64,000 nucleotides of DNA from Eulemur rufifrons (lineage: Eukaryota > Chordata > Mammalia > Primates > Lemuridae), in the NCBI RefSeq assembly GCF_041146395.1, contig NC_090990.1, positions 47,672,501 to 47,736,500 of the forward strand. Direction: 5' to 3'. Position numbers and translations under genes: made by a program. Positions 33,601 to 45,059 of this stretch are shown here, piece by piece (position 1 is the first letter of the stretch; each line of letters opens with the position of its first letter). The notes beneath the pieces were generated by a model. That model made no database searches. It was not told the origin of the DNA and saw only the letters and a program-made list of their open reading frames with translations.

Positions 33601-34803
33601 CAAATGTTCCTAGCCATGAAAGGACTGTTTAACTCCAAGTTCAGTGTTTTTAATATGACATGTAAAAATCATGAAAGAGGAAACAACAGTAACACAAGAA
33701 CTATGAACATAAAAGAAGTGTGATATTGGCATAAAGATGGACATATAGATCCATAGAGTAGAGTTGAGAGTTTAGAAATAAATTTATAATCTATGGTCAG
33801 TTGATTTTTGACAATGGTGCCAAAGCAATTTGATGGAGAAACAATGGTCTTTTGAACAAATAATGCTGGGAAAACCGGATGTTCCAGTTTCCCAGAATGA
33901 AAGAGAATGAATGAAAAAGAATGAATTTGGACTCATAGCTCACACCATATATAAAAATTAACTCAACATAGATCAAAAACCCAAATGAAAGAGCTAAAAC
34001 TATAAAACTCTCAGAAGCAAACATAAGTATAAATCTTCATGACCTTGAGTTAGGCAATGGTTTTTTAAAATATGACACCAAAAGCACAAACAACCAAATA
34101 ATTGAACGTCATCAAATTAAAAACTTTGTATGTCAAAGAACACTGACAGAGTAAATAAAAAGACAACTCACAGAATGGGAGAAAATATTTGCAAATCATA
34201 TATCTGATAAGGATCTAGTATTCAGAATATATAAAGAACTCTTACAACCCAACAATCAGAAGACAACAAATAACTCTATTAAAAATGGGCAAAGGATTTG
34301 AATAGACAGTTCTACAAAGAGGATATGTAAATGACCAATGAGTGTATGAAAAGATGCTCAACATCATTAGTTATGATGAAAATGCCAATTAAAACCACAA
34401 AGAGATATCACTTTTTTTTCACACCCATGAGCATGGCTAGCAATTGAAATCTTCATACATTGCTGCTAGGAATGTAAAATGGTGTAGCCATTGTGAAAAA
34501 CAGTTTGATGATTCCTCAAAAAGTTAAACATAGAGTTACCATATAGCCCAGCAATTCCACTTCTAGGTAAATACCTAAGAGAACTGAAAATATATGTTAA
34601 CACAAAAACTTGTACATGAACACTCATAGCAACGTTATTCCTAATATGCAAAAGTAGAAACAATCCAAATGAATGAATAAACGAAATATGATGTATCCAT
34701 GCCATGGAACATGACTCAGCCACATAAAGGAATGAAGCACTAATGCAAGCTACATCATGGATTAACACTGAAACAGTATGATAAGGGAAAGAAGCCAGAC
34801 ACA

Positions 34804-34843
34804 TCAGACAATGCTATTATTAAACAGAAAAAGAAAAAGAAAA
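34804..34843 (+). mobile_element. Micro-retroinsertion with 16-base target duplication
   Basis: Within the L1, 40 bases ending in an A-rich GAAAAA tract are flanked by identical copies of AAAGAAGCCAGACACA at 34788-34803 and 34844-34859. The L1 family has this phrase once. That is the signature of target-primed reverse transcription of an extremely truncated transcript. Replication slippage is the alternative. Confidence 0.65.
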
Positions 34844-35041
34844 AAAGAAGCCAGACACAAAGAGCCACATAGTGTATGATTCCATTTATGTGAAATGTCC
34901 AAAATGGGCAAATCTATAGGGATAGTATTTCTTTTGGGGAGTGATGAAATGTTCTGGAATTAGATGGTGGTGATGCTTGCACAACCTCGTGAATGTACTA
35001 AAAGCCACTTAATTTTACACTTTGGAGGGTATTATGGTAGG

Positions 35042-35479
35042 TGATATGGTTTGGGAGTTTGGCCGGTCCAAATCACATGATGAAATTTGATCCCCAGTGT
35101 TGGAGGTGGGGCCTGGTGGGAGGTGTTTGGGTCATGGGGGCGGATCCTTCATGAATGGCTTGGTGCCCTGCCCACGATAATCAGTGAATTCTCACTTTAT
35201 TACTTAACAGGAGAGCTGGTAGTTTAAGGGAGCCTGGCACCTCCTCCTCTCTTTCTTGCCCTGCTTTCACCATGTGACATGCTCTCACCATGTGACACGC
35301 CTGTTCCCCCTTTGCCTTTTGCTTTGACTGGAGGCTCCCTGAAGCCCTCACCAGAAGCAGATGCTGGCACCGATGCTCCTCACACAGCCTGCAGAACCCT
35401 GACCCAAACAAACCTCTTTTCTTTATAAATTACCCAGTCTCAGGCATTTCTTCACAGCAGCACAAAACGGACTAACACA
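35042..35479 (+). mobile_element. MST: MST-type MaLR solo LTR
   Basis: 438 bases from TGATATGGTTTGGGAGTTTG to AACGGACTAACACA. Flanks GTAGG (35037-35041) and GTATG (35480-35484) are a one-mismatch 5-base target duplication. Inserted in the 3' UTR of the L1. Solo LTR without coding capacity. Confidence 0.95.
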
Positions 35480-35512
35480 GTATGTAAATTATATCTAAAA
35501 AAAAAAAAAAAA

Positions 35513-36884
35513 TGAATCCAGGGCAATGTGCCTATCCCAGAACTTAATAGGATCATCTTGGCGGACGGTTAGCTGGGAAGCTGCTTGTCCCAGCCAGCCA
35601 GTCCCTGGAAGGACTGCTCAGAAGACCCAGAACAAGGCATTTAGGTAAAGGACAGGCCTAGATCGGGCATGGAGAGTTCTCCCACGTAGAGCAGATCTCA
35701 TGTGCTCTGTCCTTCTCTCCTTGGTGTTATTTGACTTCGTGAAGATGAATCTCAGGACTTGGGTCCCTCTTCACCTTCGGCACCAACTAGCCATTGATAT
35801 CGACTTACACTATGCTTCTCTCCATAATTACCTTCTTAATACTAATAGAAACAGAGGTTTTAAAGATTTTATTTTAAAATTTAGCCAATAAAGTTAAGTG
35901 TTTCTCAGGAAGATCAGCTCTGGACGGCTGTCATCCTCGCCTCCTCCAGAATTTTGTCATTATTTTATCTTCATTAAAGAGGCTAAAGACTTTCCTAAGT
36001 CCCAAGCTGAGCCAACCCGGTAGGCACCGTCTCTCAATTCTCTTGCCTGCAGATGCCGCTTGGTTCTTTTCCCGTGAACTCTAGGCCTGGGAAAGGTAGA
36101 GCCGGAGCCAGGTTTCGCAGCCTTCCCCGCGTGGGTTAAGGATCACCTGTGTTACTAATAATTGTTGTCTTTGGTAACTTCAACTTGAACAGTAACAAAA
36201 GGTATAAATCACCCCCAAGGCTCTTAATTACTCCCATTAACAGTTGCTTTGTTATCCCGGATGCAGAGCAGTTTCACTGCTCTGTGAGTACACACAGTGA
36301 GTTCCGAGGTACTAGCCTGGCTTTGAGCCAGGAGTTAAAATAAGTTATGCTAAGTGGATGGCTCAATTGTTCCCCTGGACTTTCTCTAGGTTTGGGGGAT
36401 GTGGGCCTAAGCGCATGCTATAGGAGTCCGGGGTCTGTGCATCTTCTAGGCGTTCCTTGGGGTGTTAATGCTGCCTTTTACCATGGTTGTTTTATTTTTC
36501 TGATCTTTTTTAGTTTGGCTTCTAGCGTCAGTGTTTTCTTTCTCCCTCCCTCTCCTATCCTACCTTGTGCCACTACAAATTTTTCTCCCCTTTTCCCATA
36601 CATTCTGTAACTGGCAAAAACTAGAGTTGTCACATTTAGGAGGAAAAAATCTAAAAAAGAAAGCAAACCACTCAGTTGGGCCGTTTGAGCTGGAAATTTG
36701 GAGGTTTTTTTTTCAGCTCTCCTCTTCAAACCTCTGTCCCTGTGCCCAGGTTACCTCCTAGTCAAATCTCAACACCTCAGGGAGGAATTCAAGAAGCTTC
36801 GAGGTGTGGTCCCACCCTCCCTCCAAACTCCCGTCCAGATCCCATTGTGAACTGTGAAGACAGAATGAGCAGGGATCTGACCCC
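35513..36884. other. Repeat-poor block
   Basis: About 1.4 kb with no recognised repeat. 36120-36300 has the look of conserved non-coding DNA (GCTCTTAATTACTCCCATTA, TAATAATTGTTG) and holds the hairpin listed below. A TTTCTTTCTCCCTCCCTCTC tract is at 36536-36555. No exon recognised. Confidence 0.45.
36264..36284. other. Perfect 8-base hairpin
   Basis: CAGAGCAG, loop TTTCA, CTGCTCTG. Two further wobble pairs could extend it by one or two steps at RNA level. Too short for a pre-microRNA. Confidence 0.6.
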
Positions 36885-37050
36885 GGATTTTCATGCTCTC
36901 ACCACGTAACCTCAGGTCATTTACATACACTGAGCCTCAGACGTCCCACAGGTCTCACCTCATAGATTAGGAGGATTAAATGAGATAATACACGACAGTG
37001 TTTAACACAGTGCGTGGCACAATAACTCCCCAACAAATGGGAGCTATCAC
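36885..37050 (+). mobile_element. MIR: MIR SINE
   Basis: Sense MIR: TCATGCTCTCACCACGTAAC, GATTAAATGAGATAATACAC, CACAGTGCGTGGCACAATAA. Confidence 0.75.
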
Positions 37051-37390
37051 CCTCCCAACGGTGATGGCGACATTCTCAAATGCATGCCCTTGGCTTTCAC
37101 ACGGCTGCCTCTCTTCAAGCTGTTCCCTCAGCTGGAATGCCCTATGGTCCCTCAGAATCCTAATTCCTCTTAAAGACTTTCAGATCAAATGTCCCAATAT
37201 CGTCCACCAGCACCTGCTCCCATGCTCTGACCTCTGCCCTCCCCAGCCAGACCCTCGGAGCGTGGGTTGAGCTTTTAAGATGAATCTTACTATGTTCTGC
37301 CTTGAATTCTGTCTCCTCCACTGGGTTTCAACTTTTTGAGGACAGGAGTTGCACCCTACACGTTTGTGGAGTGAATAAATAAATAATCAA
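37051..37390 (+). mobile_element. L2: L2 LINE 3' region
   Basis: TGTTCCCTCAGCTGGAATGC, ATCCTAATTCCTCTTAAAGA, TCAGATCAAATGTCCC, AGGACAGGAGTTGCACCC, ending in a short TAAA tract. Confidence 0.75.
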
Positions 37391-37744
37391 TAAATAAATG
37401 ATAATGAAGAAATACTTAAGTCAAGTGTGCCCAGACCATTTAGAAACAAAGAACCTTTTCCAGACACCCTCAGGTACCAAGAGCCTTGAAATTGCTACCT
37501 ACTAAGAAGTACCTCAGAGGCTTTAAAAAATTCATTTGGTAACAAAGGCTTTTTTTTTCTTCCCCTTTCAAAGGAGTCAAAACCTATTGTAATTCCCTTT
37601 TCACAGAATTGGCCCAAACTGGATCACATGGCCACTTCTCCATCAGGAGCAGCCCCATCTTTCCCTGAGATCAAGGAATCTCCGTCTACACATAAAAAAC
37701 ATCCAGGTCCTGTTAATGGGGTCAAAGAACTGGAAAGGGGGAAA
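37391..37744. other. Unassigned sequence
   Basis: Nothing recognised apart from a T run near 37551. Confidence 0.3.
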
Positions 37745-37970
37745 AAACCTGTCTCTCTCACTCTGTCTCTCTTCAAACATATACACATAAACACCTACAT
37801 GTACAAGTGAAGTCATCAAAATCTTAATAGCATTTATCTCTGGGTAGTGAGAATTTGGATGATGTCAATTTTCTTTGTTTTTTTTTTTTTTTTTCTTCTT
37901 TCTGTGATTTCCAAGGTCTCTACGGTGAGTATGTATTACCATTGTAATTAGAAAAACATGATAACAAGAA
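37745..37970 (+). mobile_element. L1: L1ME-type 3' end
   Basis: ATTTATCTCTGGGTAGTGAG, then a T tract, then TCTGTGATTTCCAAGGTCTC and ATGTATTACCATTGTAATTA. Confidence 0.6.
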
Positions 37971-38374
37971 AGAGTCCCATGGGAGGAAAGTAAAGCCTCC
38001 TTAGATGAAATATTAATATATGCTGAAGCCATAGCCCAGATTCTTGAAGACACTTGTAATTTCAAATACTTGATTCCACTCACCCCAAATTGCTGTGCAC
38101 TCTTGTTACCTCTGTTACTACAGTCTAAGTGAGAAATTCCTTTGTAAATTTGACTCACCTGGAGAAACATCCACAGGTCCTGCTACAGTCCCAGCTTGCA
38201 TAAGTCCATATAGCTGCTCTATGCTTGTTGCAACCATTCTATTCCCGTTGCAGCTCCCACCACACTGGGGAACATTGTGCGAATGCCCTACCACTGCGGT
38301 CAGGGATTTGATGCCCAATTGAAATAAACAAGACTCAAGATCCTACCTTCATTATCATCACTCTCATCACCACC
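37971..38374. other. Unassigned sequence
   Basis: Nothing recognised. The small opposed frames at 38095-38322 are without known content. Confidence 0.3.
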
Positions 38375-38512
38375 AACATTTACGGAATTCTTGCTACTTG
38401 GCAACGCTGCATTATCTCATGCAACCTTGCAACAACCCTGAGGTAGAAACTAGTATTTTTTTCCATTTAACAGAAAAGGAAACAGAAACTTAGAAAGGTT
38501 ATCATCAGAAAA
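38375..38512 (-). mobile_element. MIR: MIR SINE
   Basis: Reverse MIR: TGCATTATCTCATGCAACC, AACAACCCTGAGGTAGAAAC, ACAGAAAAGGAAACAGAAAC. Confidence 0.75.
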
Positions 38513-39337
38513 AAATATTCACCATATTCTACTCTGAAGCAGCTCATGTGAGAAAGATATAGACAATTGGGTTAAGAATCTAATCTATAAAAACAAACTC
38601 TGAAAACATACAGCAATGAAATAATATTGAGTTTAAAAATGGAGAGAGGGGGAAGGCTGCCAAGCTGAAGTCAGTCAAAAGAAGTCAAAATATTTGTGTG
38701 CATCTGTAGCCCAGAAGTGAGAGCTCAGTCAGACTGACAGGGAACAGAAAGACCATAGGAAAAAAATGTTTGTACTCAGAGGTCAATATTTCCAAACTGT
38801 ATAACCTGTTTGGAACTTGGGCCTGATTCTGTACATACTGAGTAGAAATTGGTTCCTGGCTGGGTGGTGAAGCCCGTGAATCTACATGTTGTCCTAATGA
38901 GTCAATATTTTCCTAATAATTCAATTATTATTTTTTAAATGAATATGATGTGTGAGATCTCCTGTGTCCCTTTAATAGACTGTTTTTGTTGTTGTGTAGT
39001 TTTATTTCATTGCTAAGGCTAACGTGAACCTGTAATTCAGTTTAAATGCCATATGTACAGGCAAGCTGCTTATAATATATGGTCACAGAAATTTTTGGAA
39101 ACTTGTCTTTAGGTGTTATTGGCACAAAGTAATGGCCTAGAGTTTGGTCTTCCAGGTGTAAAAGACAAATAAAGCTTCCTGTGGCTTGACAACTTAGAAA
39201 AGTTAACTCTGCCAACAAAATGTTGGGGGGCGGGGCAAGGGAGAGGGTAGGCTCTGAAATAATTTCCTAGCTTTGGAACAGGAAAACTGAAGAAGCCTGT
39301 AAGAATCCAAAGAGTGGAAGACTTTGATCATGAGAAG
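38513..39337. other. Unassigned block
   Basis: No family recognised. A G-rich tract GGGGGGCGGGGC lies at 39224-39235. Confidence 0.35.
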
Positions 39338-40465
39338 CTCAAGATTTCTAATTTAAAAGAAAGTAACAAGCCACAGACCAGGAGAAAATATTTGTAAAAG
39401 ACTAAATAACTGATAAAGAACTGTTAGTGAAATGTACAATGAACTCTTAATATTCAACAATAAGGAAATGACCAACCCAATTAAAAAATGGGCTAAAGAC
39501 CTACATAGACATCATACCAAAGAAGATGGACAGATGGCAAATCAGCATATGAAAATATGTTCAATGTCATATGTCATTAGGGAATTACAAACTAAAACAA
39601 TAATGAGCTATCACTTTATACCTATAGAATGGCCAAAACACTGACAATACCACATGCTGGGAGAATGTGCAGCAATAGGAACTCTCATTCATTGCTGAGA
39701 GAAATGCAAAATGGTGCAGCCACTTTGGAAGACAGTTTGGCTGTTTCTTACAAAATTAAACATACTCTTAGTATCTAACCCAGTAATGGTGCTTCTTGGT
39801 ATTTACCTGAAAGAGCTGAAATCTTACATGCACACAAAAACTTGCAAATTGATGTTTATGGCAGCTTTATGCATAATTGCCAAAATTAAAACCAACCAAG
39901 ATGTCCTTCAAAAGGTGAATAGATAAATTGTGGTACATCCAGTCAATGGAATATTATTCAGAACTAAAAAGAAATGAGTTAACCCATGAAAAGACATGTA
40001 GGAACCTAAAATGCATATTACTAAGCCAAAGAATCCAATCTGAAAAGGCTACATAGTGCATGATTCCAGTGACATGACATTCTAGAAAAAGAAAAACTAT
40101 GGAGATAGTAAAAAGACTGTGGTTGTCAGGGGTTGGAGGGAGAAAGGGATGGATAGGTGGAACACAGAGGACTTTTAGGGCAGTGAAACTATTCTGTATG
40201 ATACTGTTAATATAATGGTGGATACATGCCATTATACATTTGTTAAAACTCACAATGTACAACACCAAGAGTGAATCCTAATGTAAACTATGGACTTTGG
40301 AGGATAATGGTGTGTTATTGTAGGTTCATTGATTGTAAACCAATGTATCACTGCAGGGCAAGATGTTGATAGTGGAGGAGGTTGTGTGTGTGTGGCAGGT
40401 TTCCACTCAATTTTGCTGTGAACCTAAAACTACTTTAAAAAATAAACTCTATCTAAAAATTTTTT
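39338..40465 (+). mobile_element. L1: L1MC-type 3' end
   Basis: ORF2 tail and 3' UTR: AATTAAAAAATGGGCTAAAG, ATGGTGCAGCCACTTTGGAA, ATAATGGTGGATACATGCCA, ACACCAAGAGTGAATCCTAA, TTTTGCTGTGAACCTAAAAC. The reading frame is interrupted. Confidence 0.9.
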
Positions 40466-40471
40466 TAAAAA

Positions 40472-40475
40472 GTGT

Positions 40476-40513
<38 letters not shown>
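40472..40513 (+). repeat. TG microsatellite
   Basis: GTGTGTGTATG followed by uninterrupted TG units at the tail of the L1MC, probably grown from its 3' end. Confidence 0.95.
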
Positions 40514-40516
<3 letters not shown>

Positions 40517-40599
40517 CATTATCCTCTACTTCTACAAGACTAATCAGAGGCAAAATTGCGAAACTGGATAAAGTTTATCATTGGGGTTTCCCAGGGTCC

Positions 40600-41580
40600 A
40601 CATTGAGTCCCCACTCCCTGTGCCTGAGTGCTGAGGCCTCCTCCAGCACACAGAGCACCGTGCTGAAATCTGTGGGTTAGTGATGAACCTGTCCCTGCCT
40701 TCATGGAGTTTTTGACTCAAAGGAGAAGGGAGGCATTAAATGAGAAATGACAGTAACTACACAGATAATTGATTGAATCGTGATGCGTGTTCTGAAAGCA
40801 CCTAGCAAGGAGATCAACCAAGTCAAGGGGGTTAGGGAAGCCTTCCCTGAAGAAGGAATTCAACCTGCAACCTTTTTTATTTATTTCAGGAAATTATAGG
40901 AGTACAAATATTTTGGTTACATGTTATGACTTTGCCACATCCCAACCATGATTTGAGACGTGCCTTCCCCCCCCCGCCCCCCGCTACAACGCTCACTGCG
41001 TCCATTTGTTGTGAGTTTATCCACCCCCAACCCTCCTACCCCCAAAGGATATTACTACTGTGTGAGCACCTTAGTGTTCATCAGTCAGTGCCAGTTTGAT
41101 GGCAAGTACAAGTGGTGCCTATTCTTCCATTCTTGTGATACGTCACTTTGGAGGATGAGCTCAAGCTCTATCCAGGAAAATATAAGAGGTGCTAGATCAC
41201 CATTGTTTCTTATAATTGAGTACTACTCCATTGTATACATACACCATATTTTATTAATCCACTCATGGATTGACGAGCACTTGGTCAACCTATAACCTTA
41301 AGGTTGAACAGGAGTTAGGCAGGGCCAGGTGTATGTTCAGGTTGGGGGTCTGGGTTTGGAGGAGGGGAGCTGGGCATGGGAAACACCACGTGCAAAGGCC
41401 CTGGGGGGAGGAGACATGTGGGGTATATGGAGAGATGGAAAGACCCAGATGACTGTGGCACTGAGAACAAGAGGAGAAGTGGGGAGAAGTGTGGCCAGAG
41501 AGGTTGGCAGGGGACAGATGATATTTAGCCTAAAAGCAAGGGCCAGCCACTGAAGGATTTGAAACAGAATGATGGTGCTT
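40600..41580 (-). mobile_element. L2: L2 LINE 3' region split by an L1
   Basis: Reverse L2: CCTGCCTTCATGGAGTTTTT, GGGAAGCCTTCCCTGAAGAA before the insertion, and GGTTGAACAGGAGTTAGGCA, CACGTGCAAAGGCCCTGGGG, CCAGCCACTGAAGGATTTGA after it. The L1 at 40875-41285 divides it. Confidence 0.85.
40875..41285 (-). mobile_element. L1: 5'-truncated L1 of strepsirrhine type
   Basis: Reverse L1 3' end. The plus strand begins with the complement of the A tail (TTTTTTATTTATTTCAGG), passes a C-rich run (40967-40983, a G run on the L1 strand) and ends in the complement of the ORF2 terminus (CCATTGTATACATACACC). Imperfect 14-base target copies, CAACCTGCAACCTT at 40861-40874 and CAACCTATAACCTT at 41286-41299, frame it. 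Relatively young, and inside an L2. Confidence 0.9.
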
Positions 41581-41584
41581 CTCT

Positions 41585-42910
41585 CTCATTTTATTTCCAG
41601 AACCTAGTTCAATGCTTAAAACATCAAGAGTGGCTCAATAAACATTTAAGAAAGGAAAGATGGAAGAAAAAATGAGAAAGAGGTGGACACACACCTTCAC
41701 TCAATCCACTCAATCATATATTATAATTCCAGTCATCTGAAATTGGTAATACACCAGGTCAAATAATTCATTTTCTGGATGAAACCATCATTGTGATCAT
41801 CATTATCATCATCTGTTATTAGTCAAAGAATTGTTTTCTCCTAAAAAAAATAAAAAAACATATCTGTTATCAGAAAATTTTATTATAATTTCAAATGAGA
41901 ACATTCTCAATTTTCTTTGTCCAATATTTGGGAGTCTCTTTACTTTCCATCCTTGCCATATCTAAAATTTATGTGTATCTCCTGATGAGAGATATAAAAC
42001 TCAACAGCAACTTTACTACTAATGATGGGAGATACTGGTTTTTATTTGTAGCCATTGCTCTTTAATGACCTAAATAGCTTTAGCACTTTTCCTAGCCTAG
42101 ACAAAGGAATATTGATTTTCCTCTTTTTTTTTCTTGCTAGTGAAATCTTCTTGCTAAAGGAGTGACTCAGCTGACCTGACCATTTTGGCATCTTTTTCCC
42201 CATGGTTCAGCTGGGATTCTACATGAGTAGATAGAAATTCTAAGAATGAAGTGTTCCCCTTGTTGGCAAGTCTACCCCAAAGGTATTCTGCTTCTGTTCA
42301 GAGTCTAAGAGAAGTCCTTTCCTGCTGTTTTGTGCCAAGTCCTCTAGAAAAGATAGAAAATATTACCAAGTCTTATTTAACTAAGGAGAAAATACCTCCT
42401 CAAATTAAAAGAACTAAGAGAGAGGCAGAGGGGGTGGCCATACTTACAAACTGAATAGAGAAACACAATTAGAATACAGATGTTTCTTAGAATTCCAGGA
42501 AAATATTGAAAATGGGGAACAGGAAACAAGATAGCAAACTACCCCCAGGCCTTAGACAGCCCTCTCCAAAGGTACCCAGTCTCCCCAGCAGCCCTGAGCT
42601 CAGGTGCCCACCAGCTGTGGACAGCATTTCCTCTGTATTCCCGGAACTCATGGGTGTCTGCTGTATTGTAGATGATTAGTGAATGTATGTTGAATGAAAT
42701 GGATAGAAGAAAGAATGGATGGATAAATGGGTGAGTAAACAAAACCAAAACCAAACCAAAACATTTTGGCTGCTACACATTGGAAAGGGGACAGATAACT
42801 ACCATCTTGAAATTACTTGATCATTGCTGGGGTGTTGGCAGCAGGACTGGTCAGAATGCACCAGGACCTGTGTGTGTGTGGGCTGGGGGCACGGGGATGT
42901 GGGGGGAGGT
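41585..42910. other. Mostly unassigned block
   Basis: A short L2 3' end (+) at about 41585-41655 (GAGTGGCTCAATAAACATTT). Otherwise no family recognised. A small tandem run of CCAAAA units lies at 42739-42762. Confidence 0.35.
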
Positions 42911-43109
42911 CAGGAGTGGGCAAACCTCAGCCAGTGGGCCAGTTAACCTGTTTTTGTAGATGAAGTTGTGTTAGAACACAGCCACACTCATTCACTTTAG
43001 TGTAGTGTTGGCTGCTTTCTGCTGCAATGGTTGCCTCAGAGACCATATGGCCACAAGGCTAGAATATTTACTCTCTGAACATTTACCAAAAAAGTCTACC
43101 TACTCCTAT
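42911..43109. mobile_element. hAT-Charlie MITE (MER58/MER3 type)
   Basis: Left end CAGGAGTGGGCAAACC, right end GTCTACCTACTCCTA (inverted). The interior carries AGAACACAGCCACACTCATT, GAGACCATATGGCCACAAGG and ATATTTACTCTCTGAAC. Confidence 0.85.
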
Positions 43110-43254
43110 TTTAGTTCAACAGCAGGAAAAGAATCAAATCCAAGATCTAAGCAGGCATGATCCAGAGTCATGGTGGTCTCAAGACAGTCAGAGGCATGAC
43201 GCTGAATGTCAGACACATGCAATGTTAGAAGTGGCCTCAGAGTTCACTATAACA

Positions 43255-43362
43255 ACTTCCTTAGCTTTAGAAGAAAAGACTTTGGCCCAGAGAGGGAAAA
43301 CAATTTGCTCAAGGCCCCATGTCAGTTAGCAGAAGCTCCAGGACTATCAGACACAAGGTGGG
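43255..43362 (-). mobile_element. MIR: MIR SINE fragment
   Basis: Reverse MIR: GACTTTGGCCCAGAGAGG, AATTTGCTCAAGGCCCCATG. Confidence 0.6.
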
Positions 43363-44162
43363 CCAACAGGCATGGACTGTAGCCAGATGTCTCTCAGAAG
43401 TCTAGGGTGAATTTGTTCCCTGATGGTGGCAGAGATAGAATTCTTGGGATCACCTCACATCTTGGGGCTCAGGGACAAATGTATTTCTTGCCTTTAAGAA
43501 AAAGTCAACATCTGGGGGAAGAGAGAAGGGAATAACTTCTTACATTCCTTTCTTGTCTTTTGCATTTATGGTTCATTTTTTTCATCAAATGTGTGAGGGC
43601 CAATACCACCCAACTCAAAACTAACTGTGCAAAAAACTCAGGGAAGCTTAGAAGTACCTGGGAAGTGGGCGTCTCTGTCTCTCTCTTTTTTTTTTTTTTT
43701 TAACTTATCCAAGAAGCCTCATGAAGGAACTGTTTTGACAGGCTCCCACTGCACATTTGATCTATTGGTAATACCTACTCCCAAGGCAATCCCAAAACGT
43801 AACATTCTGGATAAATAATTAAATAAAGACAAATGCCTACTGGGCTTTGGAGCCACGCCAATGTAGCACATGCTGAAGAAAAACAACAGTTTCTCAAACT
43901 CCAGAGAGGCTCGAAGTTCTGAAAGCTTAAATAAATCCCTGAAGCATAGAGCAAAGCTTTACTAGTCATGGGCTAGAAAAACATTCCTCTGTGGTGTGAG
44001 CTCACCAAGCATTGTTGGCTAAACAAATAGCCTCCTCGCCACCAAACTTGCAGGCCAAGAGTTCACTGAAGGACTGGATGATTTTCCTGAAGCCTTGGAG
44101 GGCCAGGCTCTATCTTCAGGAAAATGGCGGCCAGGGAAGAGACGGAGGAACTCATGTGGGCC
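43363..44162. other. Unassigned block
   Basis: No family recognised. T tract at 43687-43701. Confidence 0.3.
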
Positions 44163-44262
44163 ATTGCCTTGTCTTGTAGGTAAGGGAACTGAGGCCCAGA
44201 GAGGGACATCAGTTGCTGGGAGCCAGAAAGCAGGGGCAGTGTTGGAACTCTGGCCTCTTTAC
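44163..44262 (-). mobile_element. MIR: MIR SINE fragment
   Basis: Reverse MIR: GGGAACTGAGGCCCAGAGAG. Confidence 0.7.
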
Positions 44263-44458
44263 ACTGCAAGTGACAGCCTACCCCAGTGCCTAGCACGAAA
44301 TAAGCACTCAAATGTTTGCAGAAGGAATGAGTGAATGACTGAACAAATTCAACTCCACTTTCTGAATGCCTGTGTCCTCCTGGCATAGTTTTAGGCTCTG
44401 GGAATACAGTGCTGAACTAGATTGACAAGGTCTCTGCTCTCATAAGAGCTCACATCCT

Positions 44459-44460
<2 letters not shown>
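44263..44460. mobile_element. L2: Two L2 3' ends, head to head
   Basis: 44263-44345 reads a sense L2 end (CAGTGCCTAGCACGAAATAA). 44346-44460 reads a reverse end (CATAGTTTTAGGCTCTGGGA, TCTCTGCTCTCATAAGAGCT). Confidence 0.7.

Positions 44461-44461
<1 letters not shown>

Positions 44462-44493
<32 letters not shown>
44462..44493 (+). repeat. TG microsatellite
   Basis: Uninterrupted GT repeat. Confidence 0.95.
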
Positions 44494-44495
<2 letters not shown>

Positions 44496-44499
44496 AGGA

Positions 44500-44762
44500 G
44501 TAGAGAAGTAATTATTATAACTAGTGTTTAATGAACACTCACTATGTACCAGATACTGCCCTAACACTGTACATAAATGGACTCCTTTAGGCCTCTCAAT
44601 AATGTATGAGGGAGATACTCTTTTGTCCCCTGTTTTACAGATAAGAAAACTAAAGCACAGAGAGGTTAAGTAGCTCACCCAAGGTCACACAGCTGTAAGT
44701 GGTAGAGCCAGGATTCAAACCCAGGCAGTCTGGATCCAGAGCCTAAACTCTTATCCAAAGAC
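44500..44762 (-). mobile_element. MIR: MIR SINE, near full length
   Basis: Reverse MIR: CACTCACTATGTACCAGATA, CTGTTTTACAGATAAGAAAA, ACCCAAGGTCACACAGCTGT, GGATTCAAACCCAGGCAGTC. One of the best-preserved copies. Confidence 0.95.
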
Positions 44763-45057
44763 CATGGAAGCAAATGAGTGATTTTGAGTAAGCAAGTACA
44801 TATTAATAGATGAGTGAATGAATATATGAGCATGATTCTTCATTTCTGAATATTTCATAGGAAAACAATATCATAAAATTGACTTTTGGTAGTTACTTAT
44901 TCGTAAGTAAATTATAAGAAATTTTGGACATGAAACTCTTTCTAAATCAAATAAGATTTTTTGAAGAAAAATTAGACACATGCACAAGATTTCTTTAAGT
45001 TTGTATGTGCAAACTTCTTTCTTCTGGTGACAATTTCCAGGTTATAAATCTAAACAC
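44763..45057. other. Unassigned sequence
   Basis: AT-rich. Nothing recognised. Confidence 0.3.
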
Positions 45058-45059
45058 CA

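Larger units (their letters stand above)
33700..35512 (+). mobile_element. L1: L1M ORF2 3' end and tail, with nested insertions
   Basis: Sense L1 fragment covering the last part of ORF2 and the 3' UTR: GTCAGTTGATTTTTGACAAT, AAAATGGGCAAAGGATTTG, GATATCACTT, CCAGCAATTCCACTTCTAGG. Its tail resumes after the LTR as GTATGTAAATTATATCT plus an A run (35497-35512). A 40-base micro-insert lies at 34804-34843 and an MST LTR at 35042-35479. The ORF2 remnant is broken by stops and shifts, so it is inactive. Confidence 0.9.

Noticed and set aside
34466..34804. 112-codon minus-strand frame
   Set aside because: It is antisense to the ORF2 remnant of an old L1.
35042..35479. LTR as part of a provirus
   Set aside because: Only a solo LTR is present. 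The flanks are L1 sequence on both sides and no internal viral sequence was seen.
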